A stretch of DNA of 64,000 bases from Roseateles sp. YR242 (GTDB lineage: Bacteria; Pseudomonadota; Gammaproteobacteria; Burkholderiales; Burkholderiaceae_C): NCBI RefSeq assembly GCF_900109745.1, contig NZ_FOAV01000004.1, positions 1 through 64,000 of the forward strand, in the 5' to 3' direction. The notes beneath the pieces were generated by a model that searched no databases, was not told the DNA's origin, and saw only the letters and a list, made by a program, of their open reading frames with translations. Numbering within the stretch: position 1 is the first letter of the stretch; every line of letters begins with the position of its first letter. The position numbers were made by a program, and so were the translations under genes. Shown piece by piece: positions 33,087-44,665 of the stretch.

Positions 33087-34352
33087 ATGGACGACTTACG
33101 GTTCCGCGTTCCCCAGTTCCACGAGGCCTTGGCCTCATTGCCGCCCACGCCAACCACTTTCACCGCTGACGACGAGTCGTACTGGTCCGCCGTGCGGCGC
33201 CTGTATGCGGTGTCCAACCAGCCGGTGAATCTGGAAAACGGCTTCTGGGGCACCATGGCGGAACCGGTCAAGGCGATGTTTCATCACTGGATCGACCGGG
33301 TCAATCACGAGAACACCCTGCTGATCCGGCCCCACTGGCCGCAGCTGCTGCAAGGGCTGCGCCGCACCGTGGCAGACGCACTCGGCTGCGGAGAAGACGA
33401 GATCGAGCTCACGCGCGGCGCCTCCGAAGCCATGCAGGCCTTGATCGGCGGCTACAACCGGCTGCAGCCTGGTGACGAGGTGATGTATGCCGATCTGGAC
33501 TACCCCGCCATGCGTGATGCGATGCAGTGGCTGCGCGTTCGTCGCGGTGCGGTGCCGGTGGAAATTTCGATTCCCGAGCCCGCCACCCGCCAGGCCGTGC
33601 TCGACACCTACGCACAGGCCCTGCGCCAACACCCACGGACACGGCTGGTGCTGCTCAGCCATGTCTGCTTCGGGACGGGCCTGGTGATGCCGGTGCGCGA
33701 GATCGGCGCCCTGGCCAAAGCCGCAGGTGCTGATGTCATCGTGGACGCCGCCCATTCCTGGGGCCAGATGGATTTCTCCATTGCCGATCTGGACGTGCCC
33801 TATGCGGCATTCAACCTTCACAAGTGGATCGGTGCTCCGCTGGGATGCGCCTGCCTTTATGTGCGCCGAGACGCGTTGGGCGCCATCGACCCCTTCATGG
33901 GGGACCAGACCTACCCGGCGGACGATATCCGCTCGCGGGTGCACGTCGGCACGCCCAACTTCGCCGCATGGTTGACCATTCCCTCCGCCCTGGAACTGCA
34001 TCAACGCATCGGTGCGCGCCAGAAGGCGTTACGCCTGCGCAAGCTGCGGGACGCCTGGGTCGGTCCGGCACGGGAGATGGCCGGCATCGACATCCAGACA
34101 CCGGATGACCCCACCATGGTGGCTGGCATCTCGTCGTTCCGGCTGCGCGGCCATGAGAGCTCGCAGGCGTGCAAGGCCATCGTCGCCACGCTGCGGGATG
34201 TTCATGGCGTCCATACCGTGCATCGGGACGGTGCTGCGAAGGGGAGTGTCGTGCGGGTTACGCCGGCCGTGACGACGTCGCTGGAAGACATCGAGCGGCT
34301 GCTCACCGGGCTGCGTGCCCTGCAGGGGGCGCCCGCCGCGCTCGCTACTTGA
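33087..34352 (+). CDS. class V aminotransferase-fold PLP enzyme
   Basis: A 421-residue PLP enzyme similar to isopenicillin-N epimerase and cysteine-desulfurase-like proteins. The cofactor region is visible: LTRGASEAMQALIGGYN (phosphate side), VIVDAAHSWGQMDF with the PLP-contacting Asp and His, and NLHKWIGAPLGCACLYVR with the Schiff-base lysine near residue 250. These enzymes act on the alpha carbon of amino acids (epimerisation, desulfuration, transamination); the substrate is not predictable. It is divergent from the PPOX fusion across 209 bases, and its 3' end overlaps the convergent membrane-protein gene by 8 bases. Confidence 0.85.
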   Translation: MDDLRFRVPQFHEALASLPPTPTTFTADDESYWSAVRRLYAVSNQPVNLENGFWGTMAEPVKAMFHHWIDRVNHENTLLIRPHWPQLLQGLRRTVADALGCGEDEIELTRGASEAMQALIGGYNRLQPGDEVMYADLDYPAMRDAMQWLRVRRGAVPVEISIPEPATRQAVLDTYAQALRQHPRTRLVLLSHVCFGTGLVMPVREIGALAKAAGADVIVDAAHSWGQMDFSIADLDVPYAAFNLHKWIGAPLGCACLYVRRDALGAIDPFMGDQTYPADDIRSRVHVGTPNFAAWLTIPSALELHQRIGARQKALRLRKLRDAWVGPAREMAGIDIQTPDDPTMVAGISSFRLRGHESSQACKAIVATLRDVHGVHTVHRDGAAKGSVVRVTPAVTTSLEDIERLLTGLRALQGAPAALAT

Positions 34353-34905
34353 GCTTGTGATCTTCCCGCTTGGCTTCCTGCATGGCTTCGGGTTCCAGTT
34401 CCTCCGCTGATCGGTTCAGCCGGATGAACAGGCCCCAGCCGGCGAGCAGGGCGCCGACCGCCAGCACCATCACGGCGGCATGCAGCAGCAAGGAAGCATC
34501 CGCGTGAGAGGCGCGGAAGGTGGCCACCAGGGCCTCGATGGCCAGGGCCACCACAATCACCACCATGAAGCGTGAGAGGAAGCGCCGCACGCGCGTGGGG
34601 GCGCTGATGTGGGAGGTGCGGATCACCTCTTCCTCGGTGATCGTCTGCGCAATCTGAAGCGCCACCACAGCGGCGGCCAGCACCCCCATCGCCTCGATCA
34701 CCAACTGGGCGGCCTCGTCGTTCAGCTCCGTGCTCAGAACGGCCCAGGTACCCTTGGCCGCGATCACCAGCAGGACCAGCGCCATGCAGACAAACAGCAG
34801 CGCCAGCGCCGCATGAATGACCGAAAACGCACGCAGGAATGTGGGCGCCTTTTCCAGGTCGTCGCCAGCGGGTTTCGGCGTTGCGGAGTGCGGAAGGTGG
34901 TTCAT
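34345..34905 (-). CDS. hypothetical membrane protein with four helices
   Basis: A 186-residue protein without a signal peptide. Hydrophobic segments lie at about residues 27-50, 68-85, 110-130 and 140-165, with a charged C-terminus (EELEPEAMQEAKREDHKLK). I recognise no family with certainty; the layout resembles small Burkholderiales inner-membrane proteins of unknown function. The composition and frame are coding-like, and ATG 34905 begins a hydrophilic N-terminal tail. Confidence 0.65.
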   Translation of the reverse strand: MNHLPHSATPKPAGDDLEKAPTFLRAFSVIHAALALLFVCMALVLLVIAAKGTWAVLSTELNDEAAQLVIEAMGVLAAAVVALQIAQTITEEEVIRTSHISAPTRVRRFLSRFMVVIVVALAIEALVATFRASHADASLLLHAAVMVLAVGALLAGWGLFIRLNRSAEELEPEAMQEAKREDHKLK

Positions 34906-35065
34906 TCCGCCACGCTAAAGGACGCTCAAGCCTTTGAGCGTAGGACACGGCGCCGACGCGCTGACAGACGGAGCCCCGGGGCTCAACCCCCGCCACTTGC
35001 CTACGAACCCCCCGGTTGCGGCAAACTCGCAGGTGCAGACCTCAGACGAAAAAGCGGGGACCACC

Positions 35066-35611
35066 ATGAAGGCTACCGAAAAAACTGCGCTCCTGCAGGT
35101 GCTGAAGGCCCGGTTCGAGCGCCATGCGGATCGGCACGCCGGCATCTCCTGGGCGGACGTGCAAGCCCGGCTTGACGCCCACCCCGATGCCTTGAAGTCG
35201 CTGCAGCAGATGGAGGCCACCGGCGGCGAGCCCGATGTGGTGGGCCGCGACGCGAAGACCGGCGGCATCACCTTCTACGACTGCGCCGCCGAAAGTCCGG
35301 CCGGACGCAGAAGCAGCTGCTACGACCTCGCGGCGCTGGAATCCCGCAAGGAAAACAAGCCCCAGAGCAGTGCCGTTGAGATGGCCGCCGAGATGGGTAT
35401 CGAGCTGTTGACCGAAACCCAGTACCGGGAACTTCAGCAACTCGGCGAGTTCGACTTGAAGACGTCCAGCTGGATCAGCACGCCCCCGGAGGTGCGAAAG
35501 CTAGGTGGCGCGCTCTTTTGCGACAGACGCTACGAGAAGGTCTTCGTTTATCACAACGGGGCCCAGTCGTATTACGCCGGGCGAGGCTTTCGCGGGGCGC
35601 TTCGGGTCTGA
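35066..35611 (+). CDS. DUF4256-family protein
   Basis: A 181-residue soluble protein. Segments such as LLQVLKARFERHADRHAGI, WADVQARLDAHPDALKSLQQ, FYDCAAESPAGRRSSCYD and LTETQYRELQQLGEFDLKTS match the conserved DUF4256 family, which has no known function. ATG 35066 is preferred to an upstream in-frame Met because it gives the family N-terminus. It stands alone; the neighbour downstream is convergent. Confidence 0.8.
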   Translation: MKATEKTALLQVLKARFERHADRHAGISWADVQARLDAHPDALKSLQQMEATGGEPDVVGRDAKTGGITFYDCAAESPAGRRSSCYDLAALESRKENKPQSSAVEMAAEMGIELLTETQYRELQQLGEFDLKTSSWISTPPEVRKLGGALFCDRRYEKVFVYHNGAQSYYAGRGFRGALRV

Positions 35612-35718
35612 CCCGCTCGCAACACCGTAAGGGTGGCGCCAGGCCAACTGCCGCGACATCTGCCCCCCCGCGCCACCTGCCCCATGCCATCCGCCACGCG
35701 CCACCTGCCCGCCCTCCG

Positions 35719-38475
35719 TCAGAACCGGTGTTCCAGCTCGATCCATCCCTGCCGGCCATACGGGAGGTAGTAGCCGACCGAGTAGAACGGCCAGGTCGCG
35801 CTCGGGTCCTTGCGGACCTTGTCCAGCAGGTTGTTGACCGTCAGGCTCACACTGGTCCTGGGCGTGACCTGCCAGGCCGTGCTGGCATTGAAGTTCCAGT
35901 ACGAGCCCAGGAAGCCCGCCTGGTCTTCCCGCACGATCTTGCCGTTGCGCTGTGCGGCCAGCACATGGGTCCAGTTGCCGATGCGCCAGTTGAGGCTGGC
36001 ATTGAACCTGTTGGGCCAGTCGCCAAAGTCCGGCGTGCCCACGAGGTTGGGATTGCTGTCACCGCTGAACTGCTGGTAGCGGTAGTCGCGCACCTCCGTG
36101 TATTTGGCATTCACCGCCCAACGGCCCCAGTCCTGGGTGGTCCAGCTGTAGCGAGCGGACACGTCAAAGCCCCAGGTCGATTCGCGCGCGGCATTGATCG
36201 GGTTCACACGCACCAGCGTGACTTCGCCCGGGCGGAGCAGGGCGTCCGCCGGATTGCGCGTCACGCGGCTGATGGCGTCCACGCAGGTTGGTGACTCCGC
36301 ATTCTGCACACCGGTACGGCAATCCGCTTCGTCGCGCAGCACCTGGTCCGCGCTGAGATCGGTCACCAGGTCCTCGATGCGGATCTTCCAGAGATCCAGT
36401 GAGGCATCGAAGCTGCTGGTGGGCTGCCACACCACGCCCAGGCCCCAGGACCGGCCATGTTCGGACTTGAGGTTGCTGGAGCCCGTCCGCACGAAGTTGA
36501 AGCCGGGGGAGACATCCGCGTACTCGCATTGCGCTGTCGGGATGCCCGCCTGCGCACAGCGGTAGTAATCCGTGGACGACGAGTAATAACCGCGGGTCTG
36601 TGCGGCAAAGACATAGTTCATGTCAGGCGCGCGGAAGCTGGTGGATTGCTGCGCACGCAGCAGCAGCGAATCGACCGGGCGGAACTCCAGGCCGGCGTTG
36701 TAGGTGGTGCTGGCGTCGTTGCGACCGGCGAAGTGATAACGGTCGTGGCGCGCCGCCAGGGTCGCAGTCAGTTGCTGGGTGATCGGCGTATTCAGTTCGG
36801 CGCCCAGGGCGAAGCGGTCTCGTGCGCCCCGGATGGCGGGAGACTCGACCGTGTTGTAGAACACGCCCTGGCCCAGCCTGGGGTCGTTGACGTTGCTGAA
36901 GCCCTGCTTGCCAGCTTCGGCCACCAGCGCGGCGCGCAATGGGCCGGCGGGCAGTTGCAGCCACTCGCCGCTGGCGCTGGCGCTGACCTGCTGGTTCCAG
37001 CTGTTGTTGCGGCCCTTGCTCTTGCCCAGCACGCTGTTGAATTCCTGCGCGGTCAGCGGTGTGTAGAGCCGCGCCGGGTCGGCTGCGAAGATGGGCGTGC
37101 CATCCGCCTCCGTCCCCAATTGCGGGCCCAGGAACAGTTGCTCCACACTGGCCAGCAGCCGAGGCGTGGTGGTCCGGTTGAGGTAATAGGCACTGGCGGC
37201 GGCCAGCTCGAAGTTCCAGGTCTTGGAGAGTTCCCCGCGCACGCCGACCACGACGTTGTGGGTGGCGTCCTGCCAAATGCGGTTGAAGCGGTCGATGTCG
37301 CCCAGTTCCTCCGGCGCCAGGCGCCGGCTCCAGGTCTCCAGCAGGCCGGTGTTGGCATTGCGGAAGTACCCCAGGCCCGCCGCCTGCGAGGTCCAGCTGG
37401 GGCCGCGGGTGTTGTTCTCCGTGTGCGCCCAGCCGAACTGTCCTTCGGCAAACAGCGCCAGGCCGTTGGTCAGGTCGTACTGGAGCGCAGCAGCGGCCTG
37501 CACGCTGCGGTTGCCGGTCTGCGTGGTCCAGTAGCTGGGGGATGACCGGCCACTGCCACAGTACACCCCGGTGCGGGAGGTGTAGGCCGAGGTGGATCCC
37601 TCGAACAGGCCCGCGCTGTTGTCGCAGCCGTCCACCGGGTCGATGTAGCGGCCGGTGCTGGCATTGCGGCGTCCGACCACCACGCCCGGGGCGGCACCCT
37701 GCGCGGTGGAGTCGGCCATGAAGTCCCGCTGGCGGCTCCAGATTGGCTGGCGGCCGCTGAACTCCACCCCGTAGATGCCGCTCAAACGGCCGGTCTCAAA
37801 GCCACCCGTGACCTGGGCGCGAGCGTTTTCGCCGCCGCCACGCTCGGTGGCGCCGGCGCGCAGGTTGACGGTGACGCCCTCGACATGGCGCTTCAGCACA
37901 ATGTTGACCACGCCCGCAATGGCGTCCGAGCCATACACGGCGGAGGCGCCGCCGCTGAGCACCTCGATCCGGTCGATCAGCGCCGACGGGATGTTGGCGA
38001 TGTTCACGAAGTTCACCGAGCCGTTGTAGGGGCTGGGGTAGTCGGCCACGCGCCGGCCGTTCACCAGCACCAGCGTGTGGTTGGGCCCCAGGCCGCGCAG
38101 GCTGATGGCATTGGCCGCCGGGGTGAAGGTGTTGCCGAAGTCCTCGCCCTGCGTGAATCCGGTGTTTTCAGTGAGCCCGGCCAGGGCGTCCGAGACGTTC
38201 CGGTAGCCCAGGCGGTCGATGTCTTCGCCCTTGAGGATGGTGACGGGGCTGGGGCCTTCGTCCCGGATGCGGGAGATGCGAGAGCCGGTGACGACCACGG
38301 GCGCCAGCGTGCCGTCTTCCGCAGCGGGCGTTGGGGTCTTGGCAGCGCTGGGCGCCGTGGCGGTTTCAGGCGGTGTAGCGGACTGGGCAGTGGCCAACAC
38401 AGGCCAGGCAGCCGTCAGTGCGGCGGCCAGCGCGCTCCTGCGCAGTGCACATGCAACGATCGAGTTCAAGGGCAT
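35719..38475 (-). CDS. TonB-dependent outer-membrane receptor
   Basis: A 918-residue receptor with signal peptide (residues about 1-31, ending TAQSATPP), a plug domain starting near APVVVTGSRISR with LRGLGPNHTLVLVNGRRVAD and IEVLSGGASAVYGSDAIAGV, and a 22-stranded barrel ending in aromatic F (WIELEHRF). It imports a ligand using the TonB-ExbBD system; the plug style fits receptors without an N-terminal signalling extension. The ligand is unknown. No periplasmic binding or transport partner is adjacent. Confidence 0.93.
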   Translation of the reverse strand: MPLNSIVACALRRSALAAALTAAWPVLATAQSATPPETATAPSAAKTPTPAAEDGTLAPVVVTGSRISRIRDEGPSPVTILKGEDIDRLGYRNVSDALAGLTENTGFTQGEDFGNTFTPAANAISLRGLGPNHTLVLVNGRRVADYPSPYNGSVNFVNIANIPSALIDRIEVLSGGASAVYGSDAIAGVVNIVLKRHVEGVTVNLRAGATERGGGENARAQVTGGFETGRLSGIYGVEFSGRQPIWSRQRDFMADSTAQGAAPGVVVGRRNASTGRYIDPVDGCDNSAGLFEGSTSAYTSRTGVYCGSGRSSPSYWTTQTGNRSVQAAAALQYDLTNGLALFAEGQFGWAHTENNTRGPSWTSQAAGLGYFRNANTGLLETWSRRLAPEELGDIDRFNRIWQDATHNVVVGVRGELSKTWNFELAAASAYYLNRTTTPRLLASVEQLFLGPQLGTEADGTPIFAADPARLYTPLTAQEFNSVLGKSKGRNNSWNQQVSASASGEWLQLPAGPLRAALVAEAGKQGFSNVNDPRLGQGVFYNTVESPAIRGARDRFALGAELNTPITQQLTATLAARHDRYHFAGRNDASTTYNAGLEFRPVDSLLLRAQQSTSFRAPDMNYVFAAQTRGYYSSSTDYYRCAQAGIPTAQCEYADVSPGFNFVRTGSSNLKSEHGRSWGLGVVWQPTSSFDASLDLWKIRIEDLVTDLSADQVLRDEADCRTGVQNAESPTCVDAISRVTRNPADALLRPGEVTLVRVNPINAARESTWGFDVSARYSWTTQDWGRWAVNAKYTEVRDYRYQQFSGDSNPNLVGTPDFGDWPNRFNASLNWRIGNWTHVLAAQRNGKIVREDQAGFLGSYWNFNASTAWQVTPRTSVSLTVNNLLDKVRKDPSATWPFYSVGYYLPYGRQGWIELEHRF

Positions 38476-38730
38476 TCCTCAACAGCGCCGGTGGGCGGAA
38501 GCGCCGGACTCTAGGAAGCCGTGTCATGTCGGTGAAGGAAGGGTTTCTGATTTGTTTATTGCCAAGGATTAGAAGCGCCGGCCCATGCGGCTTGCGGTGG
38601 CCGGGCTGCGGTGAGGGCGGCCGCGGATGGTGCCAATATCCAACAGCCTGCCCACGGCGTCCCAACAGCCTGGATCCGCTGTTGCACCGGGGTACGCGCG
38701 TCAAGGCAACAGCGCAGTCAATGCGTCGGG

Positions 38731-39924
38731 TCAGACGTCCGTCGGCGGACGCTTGCGCAGCAGCCGCTCGGCCACCGCGGCCGGCCGTTGTAGCAGCGCG
38801 GATGCCTTGTCGGCCGCCACGCGCGCGGCATCCTTGGCCGCGCGGGAGGCCTGTTCCATGGCCAGGGTGCCGGTCAGCTTCACCTGGTCCGGGTCCGGCA
38901 ACTGTGCCTGCGCCCATTCGGTCGCCTTGCGAGCGGCTTCCAGGGTCTGCTGTGCGGCTTCACCTGCAGACGTGCGCACTGCCTCGGCACTGGGCAACCG
39001 GTCCTGGGTCCACGCCGCCGCCTTGCGTGCGGTCATCCAGGCTTGCGTGGCCGCCTCGCCGGCACCGGCCTTGAGGGTGTCGGCATCGGGCAGCCGATCC
39101 TGTGTCCAGGTTGCGGCGCCCGAGACGGCGGTGCGGACCTGCCCGGCAGCGCCACCCGCCAGCGCCATGGCCTGGGTCCAGGCCTTGGCCAGGTCACCGG
39201 GCGGCGTGGTGCGAAGCAGCATTACGGTGGCGTCCAGTGCCTGCGTTTCCTGCAGCGACAGCGGCCCCGCCGCTTCCAGCATCGACCGGAGGAAGACCGC
39301 CAGGTCATCCACGATGGCCTGGTGATTGCAGTCCGGATTCATGCGCAGGAACTCGGCACCTTCGGCCGCGATCACGTCCAGCGAGGCATCGCCGATGCGA
39401 AGCTCCACCGCTTGGACCGCCTGCTCCACAAAGGGCCGGCCCAGGCCCCAGTCCTTGACCAGGTGGTTGATGAGAAATCGGCGTTCCTCGGTTTCGATCG
39501 CCCCATCGATCGCAGCCAGCCGCAGCGACAGCGGCGCGATGAGATCGAAGAGGGCCAGGCCCAGGGTGTCCAACGGCGTGTTGAGGTATTTGGGGATCTC
39601 GATGACGCGCTCGCCCTTGGTATTGCCCAGCAGCCGATAAAGCCCATAACAGGCGCCACCAGAGGCCAGGGCCGCAAACGCCACCCAGCCCAGCGGCGTG
39701 GCGGAGGCGCCCAGAACGGAGGCCACCATGCCGGACTTGGCCACCGCCGCGCCAGCACCCGCCGCGCCCAGGACGTCCCACACCTCGCGCGTGCGGTTGA
39801 TCATGCGCAGTGAGGCGTACGCATCTTCGCCGATGGCCAGCTTGGCCTTGAACTTCAAGGGCTCGGCCACCACCTCGTGAATGCCTTCGAACGACGGGGG
39901 CGGGAGCAGGGGCAGGGTGGACAT
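38731..39924 (-). CDS. TerB-like protein with three 32-residue C-terminal repeats
   Basis: A 397-residue protein. Residues about 55-100 hold glycine/alanine-rich hydrophobic stretches (GAAGAGAAVAKSGMVASVLG), residues about 135-245 look like a TerB-type helical domain (AAIDGAIETEERRFLINHLV), and residues 273-368 are three tandem 32-residue repeats each starting WTQDRLP or WAQAQLP. The repeats would form amphipathic helices. No function is known; the TerB fold is often found in stress- and membrane-associated proteins. The start at 39924 is the only long option. Confidence 0.65.
   Translation of the reverse strand: MSTLPLLPPPSFEGIHEVVAEPLKFKAKLAIGEDAYASLRMINRTREVWDVLGAAGAGAAVAKSGMVASVLGASATPLGWVAFAALASGGACYGLYRLLGNTKGERVIEIPKYLNTPLDTLGLALFDLIAPLSLRLAAIDGAIETEERRFLINHLVKDWGLGRPFVEQAVQAVELRIGDASLDVIAAEGAEFLRMNPDCNHQAIVDDLAVFLRSMLEAAGPLSLQETQALDATVMLLRTTPPGDLAKAWTQAMALAGGAAGQVRTAVSGAATWTQDRLPDADTLKAGAGEAATQAWMTARKAAAWTQDRLPSAEAVRTSAGEAAQQTLEAARKATEWAQAQLPDPDQVKLTGTLAMEQASRAAKDAARVAADKASALLQRPAAVAERLLRKRPPTDV
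38821..39108 (-). repeat. three tandem 96-base repeats inside the TerB-like gene
   Basis: Units at 39013-39108, 38917-39012 and 38821-38916 encode 32-residue repeats. The first two are closest (WTQDRLP-[DS]-A-[DE] ... GEAA-x-Q ... ARKA); the third is more diverged. Copy number could vary between strains by slippage or recombination. Confidence 0.7.
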
Positions 39925-39975
39925 GGCGACTCCTGAGGACGTGTCAGGGTCGAGTCTAGTGGTTATGCCACCGCG

Positions 39976-42395
<2,420 letters not shown>

Positions 42396-42399
<4 letters not shown>

Positions 42400-42491
42400 G
42401 CGCGCACCCCGTGGCCTTGCAGGCTTCGCTGCATGGGTGCGACGTTCCGCGCCGCAGCCGCTGCCCGGCGGCGCTCCAGGATCTTGTTCAC
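42396..42491 (-). CDS. 31-codon ORF translationally coupled to the diguanylate cyclase
   Basis: GTG 42491 is preceded by GAGGGAGAG, a strong ribosome site. The ORF encodes VNKILERRRAAAAARNVAP then MQRSLQGHGVRA, and its TGA overlaps the cyclase ATG (ATGA). The basic, alanine-rich peptide may be a leader controlling cyclase translation or a small regulatory protein. I recognise no family. The 298 bases between this ORF and the next small gene show nothing clear. Confidence 0.45.
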
Positions 42492-42789
42492 GTTCTCTCC
42501 CTCGTGATCAGCGCCGTGGATTGTTGTGATGGGGCGCTGACGACCTGTCTGCGCCAGGCCTGCGGCAACCATAACAAAATGTATTTACTGCAGGTATGGC
42601 GTAGAACCTGATTCCCGCAGCGTTGGTGCGAATCCACGACGTAATGCGCGAGTATCGCCATCGGTGTGCATCAAGTTGTGAGATTTTGCACGGTTGATGG
42701 GGGAGGAGCGGCGAGAGTGGGTGGTGCTGCGCTCGCGAATGTGTTGATGGGCGGTGTTACGTGTAGATACGTTCACCGCCGCGTTTGCA

Positions 42790-42975
42790 TCAGCAGGGAG
42801 CCTGCCACTCGCGCAGCTCGGTGGCCAGAATGGTGTGGCCATCCTGGTCGGCACGGCGTGCCAGGGCTTCGGCGTTGGCATCGGTGACCAGTTCGCGGCC
42901 CAAGCCTTTGACGAGTTGTTGATACACAAAGTCGATGTCGTCGGCGGTTGCAGCGGTCTTGCCTTGTTCGGCCAT
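42790..42975 (-). CDS. small protein of unknown function
   Basis: A 61-residue ORF starting MAEQGKTAATADDIDFVYQQ with AGGAG well placed upstream of ATG 42975 (an earlier in-frame Met lacks this). The helical, acidic peptide (LVKGLGRELVTDANAEALAR) is coding-like and soluble. No family is recognised. It lies between the diguanylate cyclase and the FMN reductase-like gene, all on the same strand. Confidence 0.5.
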   Translation of the reverse strand: MAEQGKTAATADDIDFVYQQLVKGLGRELVTDANAEALARRADQDGHTILATELREWQAPC

Positions 42976-43049
42976 GATGATCTCCTGAGGTGGTGCCCGC
43001 AAGGGAGCCTCTGCATAACGCCAGCGAGCGGGGTCAGCTCGGGCGTGAG

Positions 43050-43070
43050 GCGTTACGCGTTACGCGTTAC
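43050..43070. repeat. three copies of heptamer GCGTTAC
   Basis: GCGTTAC is repeated three times without interruption in the gap between the small gene and the FMN reductase-like gene. The unit is too short to name; slippage-prone. Confidence 0.5.
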
Positions 43071-43207
43071 GCAGAGGGCCCAGGGGCTCATGGTCTGTTT
43101 GAGCAAATGCCGTTCCCAACGGCTCGCGGCAGGGAGAAGCGCTCGGGCAACACGGCTGCGCCGGGGTGCACTGCAATGCACTGCCCCCGCCCAGCGCGAT
43201 GCTGCCG

Positions 43208-44275
43208 CTATTTGGTCCTTGGCGCGGGCCGCCGCTCGGGCCGCTTCAGTTCACCTTGCCGCAGCAGGGCAACTGCGTCCGCCACGGTGTCCGCCACCTG
43301 CCGCACCTCCTGCTGAAGCGCTTCATCCCGGTCCAGCGTCTCATGGCTGTTGAAGTAGGGCTCGTAGTAGCCTATGTAGCGGTCCAGTTGTGACTGAGCG
43401 CCCGCATCGATCAGGCCCATCCAGTCGAGCCAGTCGCCCAGGTTGCGCCGCTGCGCCTCCACACCGGCCACATCGCCATGCACCACCAGGCCGTACACGC
43501 GGCCGTCCAGATGCTTGGGATAGTTCCAGCCCCCGGCCTCGATGGCCTTGGCCTCTGCGGCCTTTTTTCCATGGGTGGAGCTTGGGTCCGGGTTGCCGCC
43601 ATCGGCGCAGACCAGCCGGTCGATCATCAGCTTCAATGCGCTGGGCGATTGATACCAGTAGGTGGGGGTGAAGAGGATCACCCCATGGGCGCTGACCCAG
43701 CGTTCATAGATGTCGTTCATCCAGTCGTGGCCCTGGCCCAGCGCGTAGTTGGGGTAGCAACTGCAGGGCCAGTGGCACAGCGGCATGGCCGTGGCCACAC
43801 AGCCTTTGCAGGGATGGATGGTGCGACCGTATTCGGACGTGATCAGGCTGAGGTCCAGCACGTCGGCTTCGATGTCGCGGGCCGCGAGTTGATCCCGCGC
43901 CAGTTGCGTGAGCCGCCAGGTCTTGGACATTTCGCCCGGGCAGGTGCCGTCATTGCGATCGCTGCCACAGATCAGCAGCACGCGGGAACGGGTGGCCGGC
44001 AAGGCCCATCGGGCCTGCGCCTCGTCGAGCCGCCGCTTTGCTTCCAGCCAATCGACCGACAGATCGTAGGACGGATCCGCAAACCCTTCGCCCGCCCGCC
44101 GCGTGATCGGCGCCTTGCGCCCCTCCTTCATCGCCTCGAAGGCAATCGCTTCCAGCCGGCTCAATGCCGCGTCCTCGTGGCGAAACGCGGGATCTACGAA
44201 CTGACGCATGAACCGCTCATGGAATTGCTCCCGGTTGAGGTCGGGCGGATGTTGTCCTTTGCGGATGTCGGTCAT
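43208..44275 (-). CDS. NADPH-dependent FMN reductase-like flavoprotein
   Basis: A 355-residue protein. Residues about 97-260 form a flavodoxin-like fold: SRVLLICGSDRNDGTCPGEM (phosphate loop), a CKGCV cysteine pair and FTPTYWYQSPSALKLMIDRL (flavin-side motif). The N-terminal 95 and C-terminal 90 residues are helical extensions absent from the minimal family. Members reduce flavins, quinones or azo compounds with NAD(P)H. CKGC followed by CHWPCSCYP suggests extra cysteine chemistry or metal binding. The substrate is unknown. Confidence 0.8.
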   Translation of the reverse strand: MTDIRKGQHPPDLNREQFHERFMRQFVDPAFRHEDAALSRLEAIAFEAMKEGRKAPITRRAGEGFADPSYDLSVDWLEAKRRLDEAQARWALPATRSRVLLICGSDRNDGTCPGEMSKTWRLTQLARDQLAARDIEADVLDLSLITSEYGRTIHPCKGCVATAMPLCHWPCSCYPNYALGQGHDWMNDIYERWVSAHGVILFTPTYWYQSPSALKLMIDRLVCADGGNPDPSSTHGKKAAEAKAIEAGGWNYPKHLDGRVYGLVVHGDVAGVEAQRRNLGDWLDWMGLIDAGAQSQLDRYIGYYEPYFNSHETLDRDEALQQEVRQVADTVADAVALLRQGELKRPERRPAPRTK

Positions 44276-44614
44276 GGCGTCCTGGTGGGTGGCTATGGGG
44301 CGGGCTCCTCAGGCAATGGGCCTGCCTGCTGACCGACCCCCTTTGGATGACTGCGCCTTGGCAAAACCCATTCCAGACTGGTGCCAGGCCCGGTGCATGT
44401 TGCACCGCCTCAGCGCCCCTGCAGTCATTGCGCACCGCCAATGGGCCGAATGCGTATTAACCCTTTCCCTCATTCATGGGGGATGGGCATGCCCGACTCC
44501 GGGCTTCCCCGCAACCAGCTTGTCATGAAGCGCGCCTACGCTTCGCCCGATTCGTTCACCAACGCTTTGCGGTCAAACATATTTGTTATCGGATGACAAA
44601 GTGAAGCCGGAAAC

Positions 44615-44626
44615 GTTTGCGCAAAC
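44615..44626. promoter_or_regulatory. palindrome upstream of the PEP-CTERM gene
   Basis: GTTTGCGCAAAC is a perfect 12-bp palindrome within AAACGTTTGCGCAAACAC, 40 bases before the PEP-CTERM start. It resembles LacI-family operators (AACGTTTGCG-type half-sites). No LacI-type regulator is in the window. The rest of the 390-base gap (44276-44665) has AT-rich patches but no clear gene. Confidence 0.4.
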
Positions 44627-44665
44627 ACTTTCATTTGCTAACAATCATCTAGGGACGTTATTCCA

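Noticed and set aside
43050-43070. Heptamer array as a CRISPR or origin
   Set aside because: Three 7-base units without spacers are too short for CRISPR and there is no DnaA-box cluster or replication gene nearby.
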